A stretch of 64,000 nt of DNA, taken from positions 558,001 to 622,000 of the forward strand of contig CP130488.1 of NCBI GenBank assembly GCA_030522375.1. Direction: 5' to 3'. Source of the stretch: Methanosuratincola petrocarbonis. GTDB lineage: Archaea; Thermoproteota; Methanomethylicia; Methanomethylicales; Methanomethylicaceae. This document shows positions 8,530 through 16,662 of this stretch, piece by piece. Position 1 is the first letter of the stretch; each line of letters opens with the position of its first letter. Below the pieces are notes generated by a model. It saw only the letters and a list, made by a program, of their open reading frames with translations, was not told where the DNA came from and did not search any database. Position numbers and translations under genes: made by a program.

Positions 8530-9585
8530 TCAGCCCCCAAGGGAGTCCAGCACCTCGTGGGGGTGCCTCGCCCTCTCCATCAGCTCGAGCCTCTCCGCCT
8601 CCTCGGGGCTCAGCCTGTCCAGGATCTGGCCCTTGAGGCTCTCGACCTCGTGGTTCCCCACTTTCGCGTATGTGTGCGCGTCGATTAGCGGGTACGGGTA
8701 CCCTGGGTACCACATGTACGAAGAACACGCCAAGAGCCCCCTGAGGAGGGAATCCAGCTGCTCGCCTGTCGCTCCTTCGAAGACGTCAAGCCTGTATCCA
8801 GTGTCCGCCGCCTCGTGGAGCCTGGTGTAGTAGACTGTCGCGTGGTGGGCCCACTCCTCTGACATCCCGAGCCTGATTATCCACCTCTCGTACCCTTTTC
8901 TCCTCGCCATGAAATCGACAGTCCCGGCGACCGGGTACCCGCTCTCAAGGTAAATTGTCGTGCTCTTTGAGAGGCCCGCGACGACTGCGCCCCGCTCCTT
9001 CGCTTTCTGGTAAAGCCTGTTGGCGAATTCAGTCTCGCCCTTGAACGCGGTCTGGAGCGCACCGTCCATCAGGACGCACTCGGCGCCGGACTCGATGGCC
9101 CTCTCCGCCATTCTCCACTCGCAGAACCTCCTGGCGATCGAGACCACCCTGGTCATGTCCCCGTACATGTTCCCAACCATTAGCGACTGGTCCCGGGTAT
9201 CGATCTCCAATGGGGTGAGCAGGCAGCCGCCCGAAATCGGGAAGATCTCTGTCCGGAAGATCGTCTTTTCCCCGCTCTTCATGACCTCGGTTTTGGAGAT
9301 GAACTCCGCGGTCTCGCATTGGTCCATCTTCTTCATCCCTAGGAACTGGTTGTAGTAGACCCTGTTCAAGACAACGGCAAGGGTAGGGGTCATTAACACC
9401 GTATTGGATCCGCCGTCGATCGCGGATATCACGGGTATCTCCTCAGAGCCAGGCAGGGCGAGCTCCTTAAGGTCTTCCTCCTTCAGCATTTCATTGAACC
9501 CCGAGACAATGCCCCCGCTCGGGAGTTCAAGATGCCCCCTCAGCGCCTCGCAGATCTCGTCCAGAGGTTCTTGCAAACCATGCAA
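8530..9585 (-). CDS. nurA: DNA double-strand break repair nuclease NurA
   Basis: A NurA-family 5'-3' nuclease (PF09376) of 351 residues, partner of HerA. The first metal-binding Asp is in AIDGGSNTVL (about residues 55-64), and a second acidic motif is CVLMDGAL (about 173-180). A late YPLIDAHTYA motif supplies another conserved Asp/His. The gene is the first of the nurA-herA-mre11-rad50 series, and its ATG lies just downstream of a strong TATA element, so the mRNA is probably leaderless or nearly so. Confidence 0.93.
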   Translation of the reverse strand: MHGLQEPLDEICEALRGHLELPSGGIVSGFNEMLKEEDLKELALPGSEEIPVISAIDGGSNTVLMTPTLAVVLNRVYYNQFLGMKKMDQCETAEFISKTEVMKSGEKTIFRTEIFPISGGCLLTPLEIDTRDQSLMVGNMYGDMTRVVSIARRFCEWRMAERAIESGAECVLMDGALQTAFKGETEFANRLYQKAKERGAVVAGLSKSTTIYLESGYPVAGTVDFMARRKGYERWIIRLGMSEEWAHHATVYYTRLHEAADTGYRLDVFEGATGEQLDSLLRGLLACSSYMWYPGYPYPLIDAHTYAKVGNHEVESLKGQILDRLSPEEAERLELMERARHPHEVLDSLGG

Positions 9586-9610
9586 CCTCAGCTAATAGAG
9601 CACTCAACCA

Positions 9611-9619
9611 AGTATATAT
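9611..9619 (-). promoter_or_regulatory. TATA box for the nurA-herA-mre11-rad50 operon
   Basis: An ATATATAC-type element on the minus strand, about 27-34 bases ahead of the nurA ATG (9585), inside a very A+T-rich stretch (9606-9655). The spacing predicts a start of transcription at or within a few bases of the ATG. The remaining bases up to 9824 hold no gene I can support. Confidence 0.55.
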
Positions 9620-9824
9620 GGATAATTAATTTAATTATTTTAATCTATTTAAGAATGCTAAAACAGGGGTTGCGCATCTTGCCGCCTCACGAACCGAGCC
9701 TGCGTGCCAAGGGGGGGCGTCCCAATGTTGGTTGAGCGGAGCAGATTGGGGTAGCCACAATGATCCCCCGTCCCCGTCCTGCCTTTTCTCAGTCAGTAAA
9801 AGTTCAACGCGCTTTCTACTCCTG

Positions 9825-10109
9825 TCAAATCTTGAACTCTGGGCTGTCATCGTAAAGCTCCAAGTACAGCCTGGCGAAAAGGTCGACGAACTCCTTTGCC
9901 GCTCTGGTCGCGGAGTAGAGCGTCTTGCCGCCCTGGCTGTTCCGTGCTACATACCCTTTCCTCTCCAGAAAATCCAAGTGCTCCTGCCCGTTCTTTGAAT
10001 TGAGGTCGCACCTCTGGATAATCGACGTGAAGAGCCTCGGGGTCTCGCAGTAGGTGAGTATCTCCCAGTAAATCTCGTACTGGGTCCTCTTTACGCCCCT
10101 TCGGGACAA
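9825..10109 (-). CDS. Winged-helix transcriptional regulator (HTH_45-like)
   Basis: A 94-residue winged-helix protein. The pattern YEIYWEILTYCE, a recognition-helix region with NGQEHLDFLERKGYVAR, and the wing GKTLYSATRAAKEFVDLF match the small archaeal HTH_45 type (PF14947), usually a DNA-binding dimer. The start is TTG at 10109, directly after the TAG of the upstream gene, with a GGGGGGAGAG ribosome-binding stretch. This arrangement implies translational coupling with the membrane protein gene upstream, whose sensor or partner it may be. The target is unknown. Confidence 0.75.
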   Translation of the reverse strand: MSRRGVKRTQYEIYWEILTYCETPRLFTSIIQRCDLNSKNGQEHLDFLERKGYVARNSQGGKTLYSATRAAKEFVDLFARLYLELYDDSPEFKI

Positions 10110-10745
10110 CTACTCTCCCCCCAATAGCCCGGAAAGCCTGCCCTCAGCCTGGTCGATCCCATGGAGCCTGGTCTCCCAGCAGAAAGAGTACTTCCTGAAA
10201 AAGTGGGGGATTGAGAGCCCCGCCGCCCCCACGCCAAAGTTTACGGCTGCTGCCGCCACCGTTGCCAAGGTGCCCTCCCAGCCCGCCGGCGCGTCGAGCG
10301 CAAGCTGAAGCAACGCTAACCCTCCGTTTGCGATGAAGCAGATGCCCGCAGCCCTCGTTAGTAGTACCAGCCCCAATACCCGTTGCTTGTTCGACCGGTA
10401 GTGCGCCGCCAGCCTGGCTATCAGGCCTGCGAGTGCCTTCTGGTCCCTGCTCCCCTTGATTTTGGAATACTCGTCTTTGATGTCGTCGACTCCGTCAAAG
10501 AGCTCGGCTGTCGACACAAGCCACTTGAGTGCCAGAGCAAAAGCCGCAGACCCGAAGATGGCGGCTGCAAGGTTGATGGCTGCCCCCCCTGATAGCAAAG
10601 CCAGGATGTTGTTCATGGCAAGCGTGATCCCAATTGCAATCGCGATCCCCCCGAAAGCGAAGTTGATTAGAGTCAGTGAAAGGAGGCTCCTGAGCTCCCT
10701 CGAAAATTTTTTCTCGGTCTCCATAATTTTTTCTCCCATCATCAT
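10110..10745 (-). CDS. Membrane protein of unknown function
   Basis: A 211-residue protein with four likely transmembrane segments: about 20-45 (LLSLTLINFAFGGIAIAIGI), 45-70, 125-145 and 155-180. A charged loop (ELFDGVDDIKDEYSKIKG) lies between the pairs. Three ATG codons near the start (10745, 10742, 10739) leave the exact start open. No family recognised. It directly precedes and is coupled to the winged-helix regulator. The 180 bases upstream hold nothing I could identify. Confidence 0.6.
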   Translation of the reverse strand: MMMGEKIMETEKKFSRELRSLLSLTLINFAFGGIAIAIGITLAMNNILALLSGGAAINLAAAIFGSAAFALALKWLVSTAELFDGVDDIKDEYSKIKGSRDQKALAGLIARLAAHYRSNKQRVLGLVLLTRAAGICFIANGGLALLQLALDAPAGWEGTLATVAAAAVNFGVGAAGLSIPHFFRKYSFCWETRLHGIDQAEGRLSGLLGGE

Positions 10746-10928
10746 CTTTCCCTCCTGGTATATCCCCAGCTGGCATTAAAGTAAAACCTTATGAAACAAT
10801 CTTACATACCTTTGATATTTCCCAAGCAGCCATCCGCGGGTGCATCCTGGAACATCGCTTGTCTCCCCTCATTCCGACTGCGCCTTTGACTTTATGCCGT
10901 TGATTAATGCGCACTCCAATCCCATTCG

Positions 10929-12002
10929 TCAGGAGATGCGCAATCCTTTCAGGTCCTGCCAGAGGTAGTAAACCTCCTTCTTGCTGCCGTCGGGATTTTT
11001 CAAGGATACTGACGCTGTGGCTGGGTCGGCTACAGAGGCAACCGTGCCTCCAATCTTGATTTCGTGGAGGAAGAGCCAATTCACCATCTCGACGTCGAGG
11101 CCTCTGGTCAGCCTCAGGAACTGCATGAGGAACTCTGCTTGCTCCCTCTCTGAGCATCCAGCCCCCGGAGACGATGCCCATCCTATCTCGGTGAAAGCAA
11201 GCTTCTTGTCCGTGAAGTTCGCTATCCTCAGGTAATAGTCGTCAGGGATTTCCTCCGGGGTGCCGAATTGCTTCCAAGGGTAAGTTGTGAGCCCTATAAG
11301 GTCAGTCCTGTTGGAGAGGGGAGCAAGCATCCAGAACTGGTCATTCTCTGTCATGTGGTTGTAGGAGAACACTACCATTACCTTGGTGAGCTCCGACACC
11401 CCCTTAATCGCTGCGTAGGCCCTGTCGAGAAGTGCCAGGTAAGCCCCAAAGTCGTCGGGATGCGAGTAGAAGTAATCATTCACCTCATTCCCGAGCGACA
11501 TATATTCTGGCTTGAACTCCCTTGCAATTGCTTCTGCCTCCGCGACCCACAGGTCGATGAACTGGGGGTCAGACAAGTCCGCAGGGACCCCGGGCGGGGC
11601 ATCGATCAAGTACTCCAGCCCTGCACCCCCTGCATTCGTAATTGTTGCGAAGTTTAGCGTGATGACTATCTTCAGACCGTAAACCCTTGCGCCCTCCACG
11701 ACTCTGGACTTGTTCAACTGATCGAACTCCCCGATTCCTGTTTCTGACGGCCATATCATCACGACCTCGCCGAGTGAGGCTGCTTCTTGGTATGCGTTCG
11801 CGATGTCGCTGAATGTGGTTTCAGGCACGCTCTTCGGCGTAGGGACCGTGCCTATCAGGAATCGCCTTTCGGCGATGGGGAGGCTGTAATTGCTCTGGTG
11901 GCTTTGGTTTGGTAGATCTGGATGCCTGCCTGCCAAAAAGATCATGCTGCAGGCGATGAGGGCTGCCACCACAATGATTGCCGAGATCGTTTTTTTCGGC
12001 AT
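10929..12002 (-). CDS. Secreted or membrane-anchored glycoside hydrolase-like protein
   Basis: A 357-residue protein starting with an N-terminal hydrophobic segment (ISAIIVVAALIACSMIFLAG, residues 5-24) that acts as signal or anchor. The rest reads as a clan GH-A TIM barrel. The likely acid/base Glu lies in MSLGNEVNDYF and the likely nucleophile Glu in LAFTEIGWASS near residue 270, with TTYPWKQFG between. Both Glu residues are followed by segments typical of beta-strands 4 and 7 of such enzymes. The substrate is unknown; a role in external polysaccharide is inferred from export. It is divergent from the PfkB kinase gene, with about 98 bases between starts. Confidence 0.65.
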   Translation of the reverse strand: MPKKTISAIIVVAALIACSMIFLAGRHPDLPNQSHQSNYSLPIAERRFLIGTVPTPKSVPETTFSDIANAYQEAASLGEVVMIWPSETGIGEFDQLNKSRVVEGARVYGLKIVITLNFATITNAGGAGLEYLIDAPPGVPADLSDPQFIDLWVAEAEAIAREFKPEYMSLGNEVNDYFYSHPDDFGAYLALLDRAYAAIKGVSELTKVMVVFSYNHMTENDQFWMLAPLSNRTDLIGLTTYPWKQFGTPEEIPDDYYLRIANFTDKKLAFTEIGWASSPGAGCSEREQAEFLMQFLRLTRGLDVEMVNWLFLHEIKIGGTVASVADPATASVSLKNPDGSKKEVYYLWQDLKGLRIS

Positions 12003-12100
12003 TTAAGGCGCCATTTTATGCTCTTTTCGAAGATGTATTTATACTCAGGCGCGCCTCAAGGGTTTTTAAAGGGGATCCGCGCCTTTTAAAACCAGTGATC

Positions 12101-13060
12101 ATGTTGGCAGAGCTCGTCTTCGTCGGCCACACATCCATCGACAGGGTGAGGAACTCCAACGGGGAAAAGATCCAGCCCGGAGGGGCAGCCCTCTACGCGG
12201 CCTACGGGGCGAGGACGCTATGCAGGGATCTCTGCCTGGTCACTGCCGTCGGGAGCGACTACAGCTTTTGGGACGCTCTCTCGGAGTTCCCCGCCGAGTT
12301 CATAGCCCGGCGCAAAGGCGGGAGCACCAGGTTCGACATCTCTTACGATTCTGACTGGAACGCGCACTACCACTCTTCCGACCCGGGCCCTGCCTCGGCT
12401 ATCACAACTCGGGCGCTCCTGAACGCTGTGCGGAGGGGCGCAGCATTCGTGCACGTTGCCCCGATGAACCCCCCCAAGGTGGAACGGATGGTCTCGGCTC
12501 TGAGGGGATCAGGCCTTGAAGTAAAGATCTCGGTCAATTCCTGCATCAACTACATGGACAGCAGCGCCAACAGGAAGGCAATACTGAAGGCAGCTTCGAT
12601 GTCTGACATATTCATACTGAACGAGCGCGAGCTCCATGCGCTCACGGGTAAGGAGGTCGTGTCCGAGGCGATAAAAGCCATAAAATCGAAGACCCTCGTC
12701 CTTACCCTCGGCGAGATTGGGACCATGATCAGGTCAGAGGGGACGAAGGACTTGATACCAGCCCTCGCGGCGATAACAAAGAAGGCTGTGGACGTGACGG
12801 GTGCAGGCGACACATGGTCAGGGAGCTTCCTGGCAGCATTCCACAAGACTGGCAGCTGGATCAAGGCAGTGTCGTACGCATCCTTCGTGTCAGCCGTGAA
12901 GTGCACTGGATGGAACTTCGAGAAGGTGCGCCGCCTACGCTTCGATAGCGTTGAGGACGTTTACGACCTTATCATAGCGATGAAGGAGAAGGGCAGGCAG
13001 CTCAGGCTCGCAGAGGCATTAAAGAACACGCAAGAGCCCAGCGATGCCGCCCTCCCATGA
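12101..13060 (+). CDS. PfkB-family carbohydrate/nucleoside kinase
   Basis: A ribokinase-fold kinase of about 319 residues. The N-terminal GGAALYAAYGARTL stretch binds substrate, and the C-terminal DVTGAGDTWSGSFLAAF holds the anion hole and catalytic Asp. ATG at 12101 is preferred over upstream in-frame codons because two TATA-like boxes (TTTTTAAAG at 12063 and CTTTTAAAAC at 12083) lie just upstream; GTG at 12095 is possible. Sugar specificity cannot be deduced. The protein ends shortly before the convergent his operon. Confidence 0.85.
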   Translation: MLAELVFVGHTSIDRVRNSNGEKIQPGGAALYAAYGARTLCRDLCLVTAVGSDYSFWDALSEFPAEFIARRKGGSTRFDISYDSDWNAHYHSSDPGPASAITTRALLNAVRRGAAFVHVAPMNPPKVERMVSALRGSGLEVKISVNSCINYMDSSANRKAILKAASMSDIFILNERELHALTGKEVVSEAIKAIKSKTLVLTLGEIGTMIRSEGTKDLIPALAAITKKAVDVTGAGDTWSGSFLAAFHKTGSWIKAVSYASFVSAVKCTGWNFEKVRRLRFDSVEDVYDLIIAMKEKGRQLRLAEALKNTQEPSDAALP

Positions 13061-13153
13061 ACTGGATTGTGCGCGTGCCCATATTCCAACTCTACAATCG
13101 AAGCGGCTGGGCTCCGTGCTGGGATCCTTGGCTCTGCCATCCCTGCCTAATCC

Positions 13154-13816
13154 TCATCGCCTTCTCTTCCTGAGCTCGCTGTACACATCCTCCAGGCTTA
13201 TTCCCTTCATCTGGAGAAGTATGATCAGGTGGTAGATGAGATCCGCGGCCTCGCTGACCGCCCTCTCCCTGCTCTCCGAGACCCCTGCCAGGGCAGCCTC
13301 GACGCCCTCCTCGCCGACCTTCTTCGCCGCCTTCCCAAGCCCGCCTGAGGCTATCTTCGATGTGTACGACCCGTCGCGGGGGTTTTCGATCCTGTCCTTG
13401 ACCACTCTTTCGAGCTCCGATAAGACCTCCCATGCTGCCAGGTGCTCCACAACCGGCTTGTGGAAGCACGTGCCCTCGCCAGTGTGGCAGGCGTTCCCGA
13501 CCTGCCTGACCTTGAATAGCAGCGAATCCGAGTCGCAGTCGGCGTAGACTCCCAGGACGTACTGGTAGTGCCCAGACTCTTCCCCCTTCATCCAGAGCCT
13601 CTTCCTGGATCTCGACCAGTAGTGCATCATGCCCGTGCTGAGCGTCCTCCTGAGTGCCTCCTCGTTCATGAAAGCTAGCATCAGCACCCTCCCGTCCTCG
13701 CCTACAGCGATCGCTGGGACTATCCCCCCCAGCTTCGCAAAGTCGAGCGACTTGACAAGCCCGTCTATCTGTTCGCTGCCTAGCCTCACGCCATCCTCCT
13801 TTCCATCAAAAATCAT
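13154..13816 (-). CDS. hisIE: Bifunctional phosphoribosyl-AMP cyclohydrolase / phosphoribosyl-ATP pyrophosphatase
   Basis: Histidine biosynthesis steps 2 and 3 fused in one 220-residue chain. The N-terminal HisI half (about 20-125) carries the YWSRSR motif and metal-binding D/C residues (YADCDSDS, GNACHTGEGTCF). The C-terminal HisE half (about 127-215) has the all-alpha MazG-like signature KKVGEEGVEAALA and EAADLIYHLIILL. Fusion of hisI and hisE is common in bacteria; most archaea keep them apart. It is the last gene of the operon, 48 bases after hisF. Confidence 0.95.
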   Translation of the reverse strand: MIFDGKEDGVRLGSEQIDGLVKSLDFAKLGGIVPAIAVGEDGRVLMLAFMNEEALRRTLSTGMMHYWSRSRKRLWMKGEESGHYQYVLGVYADCDSDSLLFKVRQVGNACHTGEGTCFHKPVVEHLAAWEVLSELERVVKDRIENPRDGSYTSKIASGGLGKAAKKVGEEGVEAALAGVSESRERAVSEAADLIYHLIILLQMKGISLEDVYSELRKRRR

Positions 13817-13864
13817 CCGGCATGCACCTTCCTGAGTTGCTCTCCACTATGGATTCGATCTCTG

Positions 13865-14677
13865 TTAACATGAGCCATGGCCCCCTTCCCTGGCTCCAGC
13901 GCCACTGGGTGACCGCAAGATCCTGACTGGGACTCCCCTCTCCGCGAGGTACGCCTTCACTTCCCCGACAGTGTACTCCGCGTAGTGGAATATGGATGCG
14001 GCGAGGGCAGCATCGGCTTTCCCTGCTGTGAGCGCGTCGTATATGTGGGCAGGGCTCCCTGCGCCGCCCGATGCTATTACGGGTATGTTGACGCTCTCGG
14101 AAACCCGCCTAGTCAGCTCCAGATCATAGCCGTCCTTGGACCCGTCGTAGTCCATGCTGGTCAGCAGGATCTCCCCGGCGCCCATCTCCTCTGCCTTCAC
14201 TGCCCATTCGACAGCGTCCATCCCAGTGGCCCTCCTGCCCCCGTGTGTGTAGACCTCCCACTTCCCTTCGCCTGCCCTCTTTGCGTCTATCGCCACGACG
14301 ATGCACTGGCTCCCGAAGATCTCCGCCCCCTCGGTGATCAGCCCTGGGTTCTGGACCGCTGCGGTGTTCAGGGAGACTTTGTCTGCCCCTGCCATAAGGA
14401 CCCTCCTCACGTCAGCGTAGCTCCTTATCCCGCCTCCCACGGTGAACGGGATCGAGAGCTCGTACGCCGTCTTCCTGACCATGTCTATGACCATCTCCCT
14501 GTTGTCCGACGAAGCGGTGATGTCCAGGAAGACGATCTCGTCTGCCCCCTGCCGCTCGTACTCGAGGGCCTGCTCTACGGGGTCCCCTGCGTCCCTAAGG
14601 TTGACGAACCTTATGCCTTTGACCACCCTGCCCCTATCGACATCGAGGCACGGTATGATCCTCTTCGTCAGCGTCAC
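13865..14677 (-). CDS. hisF: Imidazole glycerol phosphate synthase subunit HisF
   Basis: The cyclase half of IGP synthase: a 270-residue (beta/alpha)8 barrel that uses ammonia from HisH to form IGP and AICAR. The N-terminal catalytic Asp is in RIIPCLDVDRGRVVKG and the second in TSMDYDGSKDGYD. Phosphate-binding glycines are GGGIRS and ASGGAG. The C-terminal tail is rich in Gly/Arg and slightly longer than usual. The start is GTG, overlapping the hisA stop (GTGA). Confidence 0.97.
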   Translation of the reverse strand: MTLTKRIIPCLDVDRGRVVKGIRFVNLRDAGDPVEQALEYERQGADEIVFLDITASSDNREMVIDMVRKTAYELSIPFTVGGGIRSYADVRRVLMAGADKVSLNTAAVQNPGLITEGAEIFGSQCIVVAIDAKRAGEGKWEVYTHGGRRATGMDAVEWAVKAEEMGAGEILLTSMDYDGSKDGYDLELTRRVSESVNIPVIASGGAGSPAHIYDALTAGKADAALAASIFHYAEYTVGEVKAYLAERGVPVRILRSPSGAGAREGGHGSC

Positions 14678-15387
14678 CTTACCGCCCCCATCGCTTCCCT
14701 CAGCGTGAACGCCCCCTCATAGAGGGCCTTACCAAGGATCACCCCTGCCGCCCTCGACCCCCTGAGCATTGCCAAGTCGGATAGGCTCGAGAACCCCCCT
14801 GCGAGGTAAACTTCACCCCTTATCTCGGAGGCAGCCCTCAGAGAGTACTCGATGTTAGGGCCCTTCATCGTCCCGTCCCGGTCAATCGCAGTCATCATGA
14901 AGATCCTGACGCCGATCTCCTCGAGCCTCCTGCACAGGAGCGTGGCGTCTATCCCTGCCATCTCCTTCCAGCCCTTCACGGCTACCCTCCCGGCGAGGTG
15001 GTCTACCGCGGCCATGACCCTGTCCGCCCCGAACTCCCTGATGCTCGCCTTTATCAAACCCGCGTCGAGCGCCCCGGTGCCGAAGATGACCCTCCCGGCG
15101 CCAGCCCGGATGTACTCACTCGCGGCTTCGAGGCTCCTTATCCCGCCGCCTACCTCGACCTTTGCGCCGACGTTCTCTATTAGCCGCTTTATCTGATCCG
15201 AGTTGCTGCCCACTCCGATCGCAGCGTCCAGGTCGATCACGTGTATCCACTCTGCGCCCTCGCCCTCCCACTTCCTCGCAGCATCGAGGGGATCCTCGAA
15301 GTACACCTTTGTCTCCTCCAGCCTCCCCTTGGTGAGCCTCACGCACTTCCCCTTCGAGACATCCACGGCAGGTATGACTGCGATCAA
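14674..15387 (-). CDS. hisA: ProFAR isomerase HisA
   Basis: 1-(5-phosphoribosyl)-5-[(5-phosphoribosylamino)methylideneamino]imidazole-4-carboxamide isomerase of 237 residues, a (beta/alpha)8 barrel related to HisF. Catalytic Asp residues are in IPAVDVSKGKCVRL (residue 8 region) and TAIDRDGTMKGPN. The glycine-rich phosphate sites GGGIRS and LAGGFSS are present. The start is TTG, overlapping the hisH stop (TTGA), so coupling is likely. The fourth position of a fully packed block. Confidence 0.96.
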   Translation of the reverse strand: MIAVIPAVDVSKGKCVRLTKGRLEETKVYFEDPLDAARKWEGEGAEWIHVIDLDAAIGVGSNSDQIKRLIENVGAKVEVGGGIRSLEAASEYIRAGAGRVIFGTGALDAGLIKASIREFGADRVMAAVDHLAGRVAVKGWKEMAGIDATLLCRRLEEIGVRIFMMTAIDRDGTMKGPNIEYSLRAASEIRGEVYLAGGFSSLSDLAMLRGSRAAGVILGKALYEGAFTLREAMGAVR

Positions 15388-16043
15388 TGCCCAGCAGCCT
15401 CCAGGAAGTTCCTTATCACCATCCGGCCCGCCTCGCCGCTCTTCTCGGGGTGGAACTGAGTCCCGAAGACTTTGCCCTTTGCGACGATCGCTGGGATCTG
15501 CACGCCGTATTCGGTCTCGGCGACGGTGGCGCTCCCCTCATCCGGCCTGCAGTAGTAAGAGTGGACGAAGTAGAAGTATTCCCCGTCTTGGATCCCCTTG
15601 GTCAGAGCACAATCCCTAAGCAGCATGACGCTGTTCCAGCCCATGTGGGGGACCTTCACCGTGGGCGGCAGCCTCACGACGTCCCCCCTTATGATCCCGA
15701 GACCCGGGTGCTCGCCGCCCTCAAAGCTCCTTGTGAACAGGAGCTGCATCCCAAGGCAGACGCCGAGCGCTGGGATCTCCCCTGTGCGAATCCGCTCCAC
15801 CGTCCTACCGAACCGATCCATGAGCGCCCTTGCCCCGTCCCTGAACGCGCCGACCCCGGGAATCACCACCGCGTCCGCCCGATCCGCATCCGTGTCGCAC
15901 TTCGCGACTATCACCTCGGCTCCTGTAGCCCCAGACCCTGGATTGGGGCTCGAGCCTGCAAACATGCCTTGGCTGGCCCTCTCAATCCCCCTACTTATGC
16001 TCAGGAGGTTCCCGAGCCCCATGTCCAGCACTGCTACCCTCAT
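15384..16043 (-). CDS. hisH: Imidazole glycerol phosphate synthase glutaminase subunit HisH
   Basis: A class I glutamine amidotransferase of 219 residues feeding ammonia to HisF. The nucleophile Cys is in LGVCLGMQLLF and the His/Glu pair in FGTQFHPEKSGE. The PGVGAFRDG oxyanion region is intact. Unusually, an insert of about 17 residues rich in Gly, Ser and Pro (QGMFAGSSPNPGSGAT) interrupts the N-terminal helix region at about residues 25-40, where HisH normally runs straight into the second strand. It lies four bases after hisB. Confidence 0.95.
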   Translation of the reverse strand: MRVAVLDMGLGNLLSISRGIERASQGMFAGSSPNPGSGATGAEVIVAKCDTDADRADAVVIPGVGAFRDGARALMDRFGRTVERIRTGEIPALGVCLGMQLLFTRSFEGGEHPGLGIIRGDVVRLPPTVKVPHMGWNSVMLLRDCALTKGIQDGEYFYFVHSYYCRPDEGSATVAETEYGVQIPAIVAKGKVFGTQFHPEKSGEAGRMVIRNFLEAAGH

Positions 16044-16047
16044 CCGA

Positions 16048-16662
16048 TCAGATCGCCCCCTTTGCGCTCGGGATCTCTGTCCTGCCTGTGAGCGAGACTG
16101 CGTCCTTCAGCGCAACCGCGAGCGCCTTCACTGCCGCCTCCACCTTGTGGTGGTCATTGCTCCCGTACAGCACCTTGATGTGGAGGTTGCACCTCAGCGA
16201 GGTTGCGAGCGACTCGAGGAAGTGGAATATGTCCTCGACCTTAGTGTCCTCGATCGATTCACCCTCCGTCCCAAGCCTAATCCTGCTGTAGGGCCTCCCC
16301 CCCAGGTCGACAACTGCCCTGGCCAGGGAGTCGTCCATTGGCACATAGGCGTACCCGAACCTCCTTATCCCCCTCTTGTCCCCCAGCGCAGCCTGAATCG
16401 CCTCCCCCAAGGCGAGCGCAGTGTCCTCAATGATGTGGTGCTTCAGGTCCCCAGAAGCCTCGAGGTCTACCCTTATCGAGGAGTGCTTCGCTAGCGTCCT
16501 CATCATGTGATCGATGAACGCCGACCCTGTGCTCCCGGTGAACTCGCCCGGACCCTCGAGGCAGACCCTCGCCATGATCTGGACCTCGCTCGTCCTCCTT
16601 TCGCATGCGCCTTCCCTTCTCTCTCCCCCAGGCCTGATCCCAAATCCCATGTCCGCCCTCAT
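16048..16662 (-). CDS. hisB: Imidazoleglycerol-phosphate dehydratase HisB
   Basis: A manganese-dependent dehydratase of 204 residues. The tandem metal-binding repeats are recognisable: FIDHMM and HHIIED in the first half, NDHHKVEAAVKALA near the end. The usual motif D-H-H-T-x-E-D reads KHHIIED here, a divergence seen in some archaeal proteins. About 15 extra residues (MRADMGFGIRPGGE) precede the normal start of the fold. The start overlaps the hisC stop by four bases (ATGA). Confidence 0.93.
   Translation of the reverse strand: MRADMGFGIRPGGERREGACERRTSEVQIMARVCLEGPGEFTGSTGSAFIDHMMRTLAKHSSIRVDLEASGDLKHHIIEDTALALGEAIQAALGDKRGIRRFGYAYVPMDDSLARAVVDLGGRPYSRIRLGTEGESIEDTKVEDIFHFLESLATSLRCNLHIKVLYGSNDHHKVEAAVKALAVALKDAVSLTGRTEIPSAKGAI

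Noticed and set aside
11978..12100. Longer N terminus for the PfkB kinase
   Set aside because: The extra 41 codons overlap the divergent glycosidase start and the two TATA-like boxes, and they do not resemble the family.
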